64,000 nt of DNA, taken from positions 12,055,501-12,119,500 of the forward strand of contig NZ_AP028461.1 of assembly GCF_033097365.1 (NCBI RefSeq). Reading direction: 5' to 3'. Of this stretch, positions 61,182-64,000 are shown piece after piece. Numbering within the stretch: the first letter of the stretch is position 1; each line of letters starts with the position of its first letter. Made by a program: the position numbers and the translations under genes. The DNA is from Actinoplanes sichuanensis. GTDB lineage: Bacteria > Actinomycetota > Actinomycetes > Mycobacteriales > Micromonosporaceae. The notes below the pieces were generated by a model. The model saw only the letters and a program-made list of their open reading frames with translations, made no database searches and was not told where the DNA came from.

Positions 61182-61382
61182 CGATTCCCGTCGCGCGGTG
61201 ACCGGCTCGGGTGCGGGTTTTGTCAGGTGTCCGGGGTGACGCGGACTGCCAATCGCGGGCCGCGGAAGGCAGCTCCCTGAGCTCGGACGCGAGTCCCAGA
61301 GAACCGGCGACCTTTCACCCCTCCGGTGCGACAGCTTGCGCTTGGCGATCGGATGGGGCGCGCGAACAATATGAACGCCGCG

Positions 61383-61823
61383 CTACCCATCGTGGGGGTT
61401 GATCGGCGGTTGCGGTGCGGCGCCCCGGGGACGCAGCGCGATGACGGTGGGTCGGGCCTGCTGCTGGGCCTCGCGTAGTTGCTGGTTCTCCAGTGTAAGG
61501 ACGTTGACGGTTCGGACCAGTTCCGCCCGGTCGTAGCGTAGTTCGGTCAGCTCGGTGTTTTTGCGGGCAAGGATCGTCTCCAACCGGCTGATCGTCTGTC
61601 GGAGCCGGGTCTCGTCTTCGCAGTTGCCGGTGCGCTCCCGCACCCGGGCATAGAAGTCGGCCTTTAAATCGAGGTGGCGTTGGATGAGCGCGTTACGGGG
61701 TACCCCGGCTTCCTGCGCGAGCGCGACGATGGTCAGTGCGCCATTGCTGTGTTGGGCGGTGCCGCCGAGCAGCCGGTGCATGGCGGCGCTGATGCGGGTG
61801 CGTTCGTCGGGGTCGGCGCTCAT
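61383..61823 (-). CDS. TnpC-like accessory protein of a Tn554-type element
   Basis: About 146 aa from the ATG at 61823, overlapping the recombinase stop by 4 nt. An N-terminal helical DNA-binding-like part (LTIVALAQEAGVPRNALIQRH) is followed by a coiled coil (LRQTISRLETILARKNTEL, VNVLTLENQQLREAQQQ). Small coiled-coil proteins of this type (DUF6262-like) follow paired tyrosine recombinases in actinobacterial transposons. Confidence 0.7.
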   Translation of the reverse strand: MSADPDERTRISAAMHRLLGGTAQHSNGALTIVALAQEAGVPRNALIQRHLDLKADFYARVRERTGNCEDETRLRQTISRLETILARKNTELTELRYDRAELVRTVNVLTLENQQLREAQQQARPTVIALRPRGAAPQPPINPHDG

Positions 61824-63940
61824 GCGCGGGGGTCCTTCAGGGTGAGTCGGGTGCGGTCGTGCCGGTCGGCGTACTCGCGTAGCCGGGTGGCGGTGGCGTG
61901 CAGGCGCTCGGCGACCGGCGTCGGGGTGTGCGTGGCTCGCCGGTCGAGCAGTTCGGCTCGGTCGCGCAGCGCAACGGTTTGCCCGTCGGTGCGCACGATG
62001 TTGCCGCAGCCGGGGACGCAGTGGTCGAGTTGGGGTGCGTGCGCGGCGTTGTCGCGGTGGCATAGTGCGGTGGCCCGTTTGTAGTGGCAGAGCAGCAGGG
62101 CGTGCGGGTTGTCGTAGAGCACGGCGTCCTGGTTGGCCAGTAGCCGGTGCGCGGTGCGGGCGGTGATGACCGTGCCGGTGAACTGGGGCGCGGTGGTGGC
62201 GGCCTTGATCACGCGTCGGGCGGCGGGTCCGGACAGGCCGCCGCCGGTGTCGAGGTCGTCGCGTAGTTCGGCGACGGTGTCGGCGACCGCGCGGGCGGTT
62301 TCCAGGTCGAGGAGTTCGTCGATGCCGCCGCGGCCGCGGTTTGCGTACCCGCCGGACACGGCGGTGCGTAGGTGGCCGTACTGGATGGCCAGAGCGACCA
62401 GGCCGTTGGGTCGGCGTGCGATGTGCCACGCGAGGCTTCTGCGGAACCGGGCCGTGCCGATTGGGCCGTGCGGGTCGGCTGGGATCATCTCGCCCGGGCG
62501 GCCCTGGGCGGAGGCTTCAGCGTTCGCCCAGCTGACGAAGTCGCTGATGCGGCGGGAGACGACCGCCGGTTTCAGCGAGCCGGTGCCCGGCCGGTGGCCT
62601 CGCAGGTCGTGGGCGTGATGGTCGAACAGCAGCGCACCGTCGGGCACCATGCGTTCCAGGACCCGGATGGCTTTCACCACTGGAGCGATGGCGACCCAGG
62701 GCACGTCTCGTTCCTGGCCCGCAGATTGGTGGTTGCCGTCAGCGTCCACGGCGTTCTTGTAGTGGTTGCTGCGGATCATGTACGGTCCGACGCTCCCGTC
62801 CGCGTCGGGTTGCGGGTCCGGGCAGCACCCGGCCCGCATGCCCAGGACCTCCCCGATCCGCATACCTGTCAGGTATGCACAGAGGATGAACGCGGCCGTG
62901 CCCAGGTGCCGCATCAAGACCGGGGCCTCGGCGAAGTCCAGGAACGGCCGCCACGGTACACCGCCGATCCGGCCGGTCACCGGCAGTCGCAACGGGCACG
63001 GGCCTGCCCGCTCGGGGGCAAAACGCGTCAGCCCGTCACGCTGGGCGAGCCGTTCGACCTGATTGATCGTCGCGCCGGTGATCGCGGCGAGGTAGGTGTT
63101 GGCCAACTTCCTGGCGACGGTAGGCAGCACCTCTCCGGTGGCCAGCCGGGGCGCCAGGAGCGCCCGTAGTGCGGCGGCCGACTCGACGGTCGCGGTGTTG
63201 GCGCGGGCCGTATCGGCCAGCTGCCGGGTTTCGACCCAGCCGGCGAGGATGTCCTCGGCGAGATCGTCGACCAGGCGGATCGCCCAGACCAGCAGCGGTC
63301 CGATGGTGGCTTCGACCAGTGGCTCGGTCACGTTCTCGCCGCCGCTGGCCCGCGCGGGCAGGTAGTCGTCGGCCCGATGCTGGTCCCACGGTGGCCGGCT
63401 TACCCCCGCCGGTCGGCTGCTGAGCTGGTCGAACGCCCACAACCGGGTCAGCGCCGCCAGAATCTTGGCCAGGTGGCTGCGGCCTGAGTGGGTTGCCGAC
63501 AGATGCTCGCCATAGGCGTGCCAGACGTCGCGGTCGCAGTCGGCGAGCCGGCCTATGCCGCGATCACGCAGCCACGTCGCCAGGTGCATCCATGCGGTGA
63601 TCGTGGCGTGGATCTGATGAATGCTCAGCCGCGATCGGAACCGGGTGCCCCGCTCGAGCAGGAAGGTGGGCCGTAACCGTCCGTTGATGAGAGTCCAGGC
63701 CACCAGCCGAAGTTCGTCAGCGAACCCATCCGGGCAGTTGTCCCAGTAGAGGACCCGTTTGCCGGTGCTCGGGTTCGCCGTCAACGGCGCCAGCGGCCAC
63801 GCTGCGTCGGCGTAGCGGGCGTTGCGGTCGGCGTGCATAGCGACGACGAACTGCGGCAGGACCACCGGCGTGTCCGGCCCCGGCAGCGGCAACACATAGC
63901 GGCCGGGGTCAGGGTGGATTTCAGCGGCGGCGACGCTCAC
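61820..63940 (-). CDS. Large tyrosine recombinase (Tn554 TnpB-like)
   Basis: About 706 aa, GTG at 63940. The catalytic region includes AYLTGMRIGEVLGMR (first Arg), FRRSLAWHIARRPNG (His-x-x-Arg), YGHLRTAVSGGY (Tyr nucleophile). A Cys-rich C-terminus (LLCHYKRATALCHRDNAAHAPQLDHCVPGC) suggests a zinc site seen in this transposon family. The end of a further gene overlaps its start, giving a three-gene recombinase cassette that continues beyond the window. Confidence 0.85.
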   Translation of the reverse strand: MSVAAAEIHPDPGRYVLPLPGPDTPVVLPQFVVAMHADRNARYADAAWPLAPLTANPSTGKRVLYWDNCPDGFADELRLVAWTLINGRLRPTFLLERGTRFRSRLSIHQIHATITAWMHLATWLRDRGIGRLADCDRDVWHAYGEHLSATHSGRSHLAKILAALTRLWAFDQLSSRPAGVSRPPWDQHRADDYLPARASGGENVTEPLVEATIGPLLVWAIRLVDDLAEDILAGWVETRQLADTARANTATVESAAALRALLAPRLATGEVLPTVARKLANTYLAAITGATINQVERLAQRDGLTRFAPERAGPCPLRLPVTGRIGGVPWRPFLDFAEAPVLMRHLGTAAFILCAYLTGMRIGEVLGMRAGCCPDPQPDADGSVGPYMIRSNHYKNAVDADGNHQSAGQERDVPWVAIAPVVKAIRVLERMVPDGALLFDHHAHDLRGHRPGTGSLKPAVVSRRISDFVSWANAEASAQGRPGEMIPADPHGPIGTARFRRSLAWHIARRPNGLVALAIQYGHLRTAVSGGYANRGRGGIDELLDLETARAVADTVAELRDDLDTGGGLSGPAARRVIKAATTAPQFTGTVITARTAHRLLANQDAVLYDNPHALLLCHYKRATALCHRDNAAHAPQLDHCVPGCGNIVRTDGQTVALRDRAELLDRRATHTPTPVAERLHATATRLREYADRHDRTRLTLKDPRA

Positions 63941-64000
63941 GTGTTCAGGTCCCCGTTCAGCAGGTCGGCGATCAGGTCCCGGTCCGCGTCGCTGACCCGG
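63937..64000 (-). CDS. 3' end of a gene upstream of the recombinase (partial)
   Basis: The last 20 codons (ending LIADLLNGDLNT) run off the right edge and overlap the recombinase GTG. By position it is probably the first tyrosine recombinase of the cassette, but no motif is visible in the fragment. Confidence 0.5.
   Translation of the reverse strand, partial: RVSDADRDLIADLLNGDLNT

Noticed and set aside
1..64000. CRISPR arrays, rRNA or tRNA genes
   Set aside because: No regularly spaced direct repeats with spacers and no tRNA or rRNA sequence were seen by eye; a tRNAscan or CRISPR search was not possible.

Overview
The window is about 64 kb of high-GC actinomycete DNA. GTG starts, ATGA/GTGA-coupled operons, DUF397/DUF5753 regulator pairs, a mycothiol-type DsbA protein and TTA codons confined to a few regulators suggest a Micromonosporaceae-like or Streptomyces-like genome. 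No rRNA, tRNA or core chromosomal operon was seen, apart from a purD copy that may not be housekeeping. The region reads as an accessory, specialised-metabolism island with mobile DNA on its right side.

Region 1 (0.3-9.9 kb) holds regulators and small enzymes: a DUF574 methyltransferase, three GNAT acetyltransferases, a DUF5753/DUF397 pair, two XRE-TPR-type regulators, a PPC/DUF296 protein and an alpha/beta hydrolase. Region 2 (10.4-24.3 kb) is a complete-looking phosphonate cluster. PEP mutase, phosphonopyruvate decarboxylase, a Zn alcohol dehydrogenase, an HEPD/MPnS-family dioxygenase, a PhpE-like dehydrogenase and an aminotransferase together predict aminomethylphosphonate, the phosphonate analogue of glycine. 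SbnA and SbnB homologues predict L-2,3-diaminopropionate. A PrpF/DapF-fold protein, a D-Ala-D-Ala-ligase-like ATP-grasp and two divergent ATP-grasp-like proteins predict epimerisation and peptide assembly. A purD lies convergent at the end and could be a protected target copy.

Region 3 (25.9-38.2 kb) is a 7-deazaguanine cluster: folE, queD and queE without queC, a phosphoribosyltransferase, a methyltransferase, a radical SAM/SPASM protein, a DegT aminotransferase, a HAD phosphatase, two tandem thymidylate-kinase-like proteins and a PurC (SAICAR synthetase)-like amide ligase. The predicted core is 7-carboxy-7-deazaguanine, ribosylated and probably amidated at its carboxylate. Region 4 (38.3-49.3 kb) adds an ABC exporter, an MFS transporter, a nucleotidyltransferase, MazG, two APH-fold phosphotransferases, two Nudix enzymes, a P-loop kinase, two PCMT-like methyltransferases and a DUF402 (FomD-like) protein. 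It could serve for export, self-protection or tailoring.

A shared promoter element links these parts. Three GATTCCC-type heptamers at about 11-bp spacing, followed by a GATGGCGTTCC-like box, lie upstream of the phosphonate cluster, the deazaguanine cluster and the acetyltransferase/methyltransferase operon on the left. An XRE-TPR paralogue lies near each copy. I infer one regulon, and possibly one hybrid product.

Region 5 (49.9-64 kb) has transposase, resolvase and YdeI remnants, PrsW, a STAS/anti-sigma pair, a stress block (frameshifted eRF1-like protein, USP, GSP17M-like protein, TerC behind a probable yybP-ykoY manganese riboswitch), a GGDEF-EAL protein, and a Tn554-like recombinase set running off the right edge.
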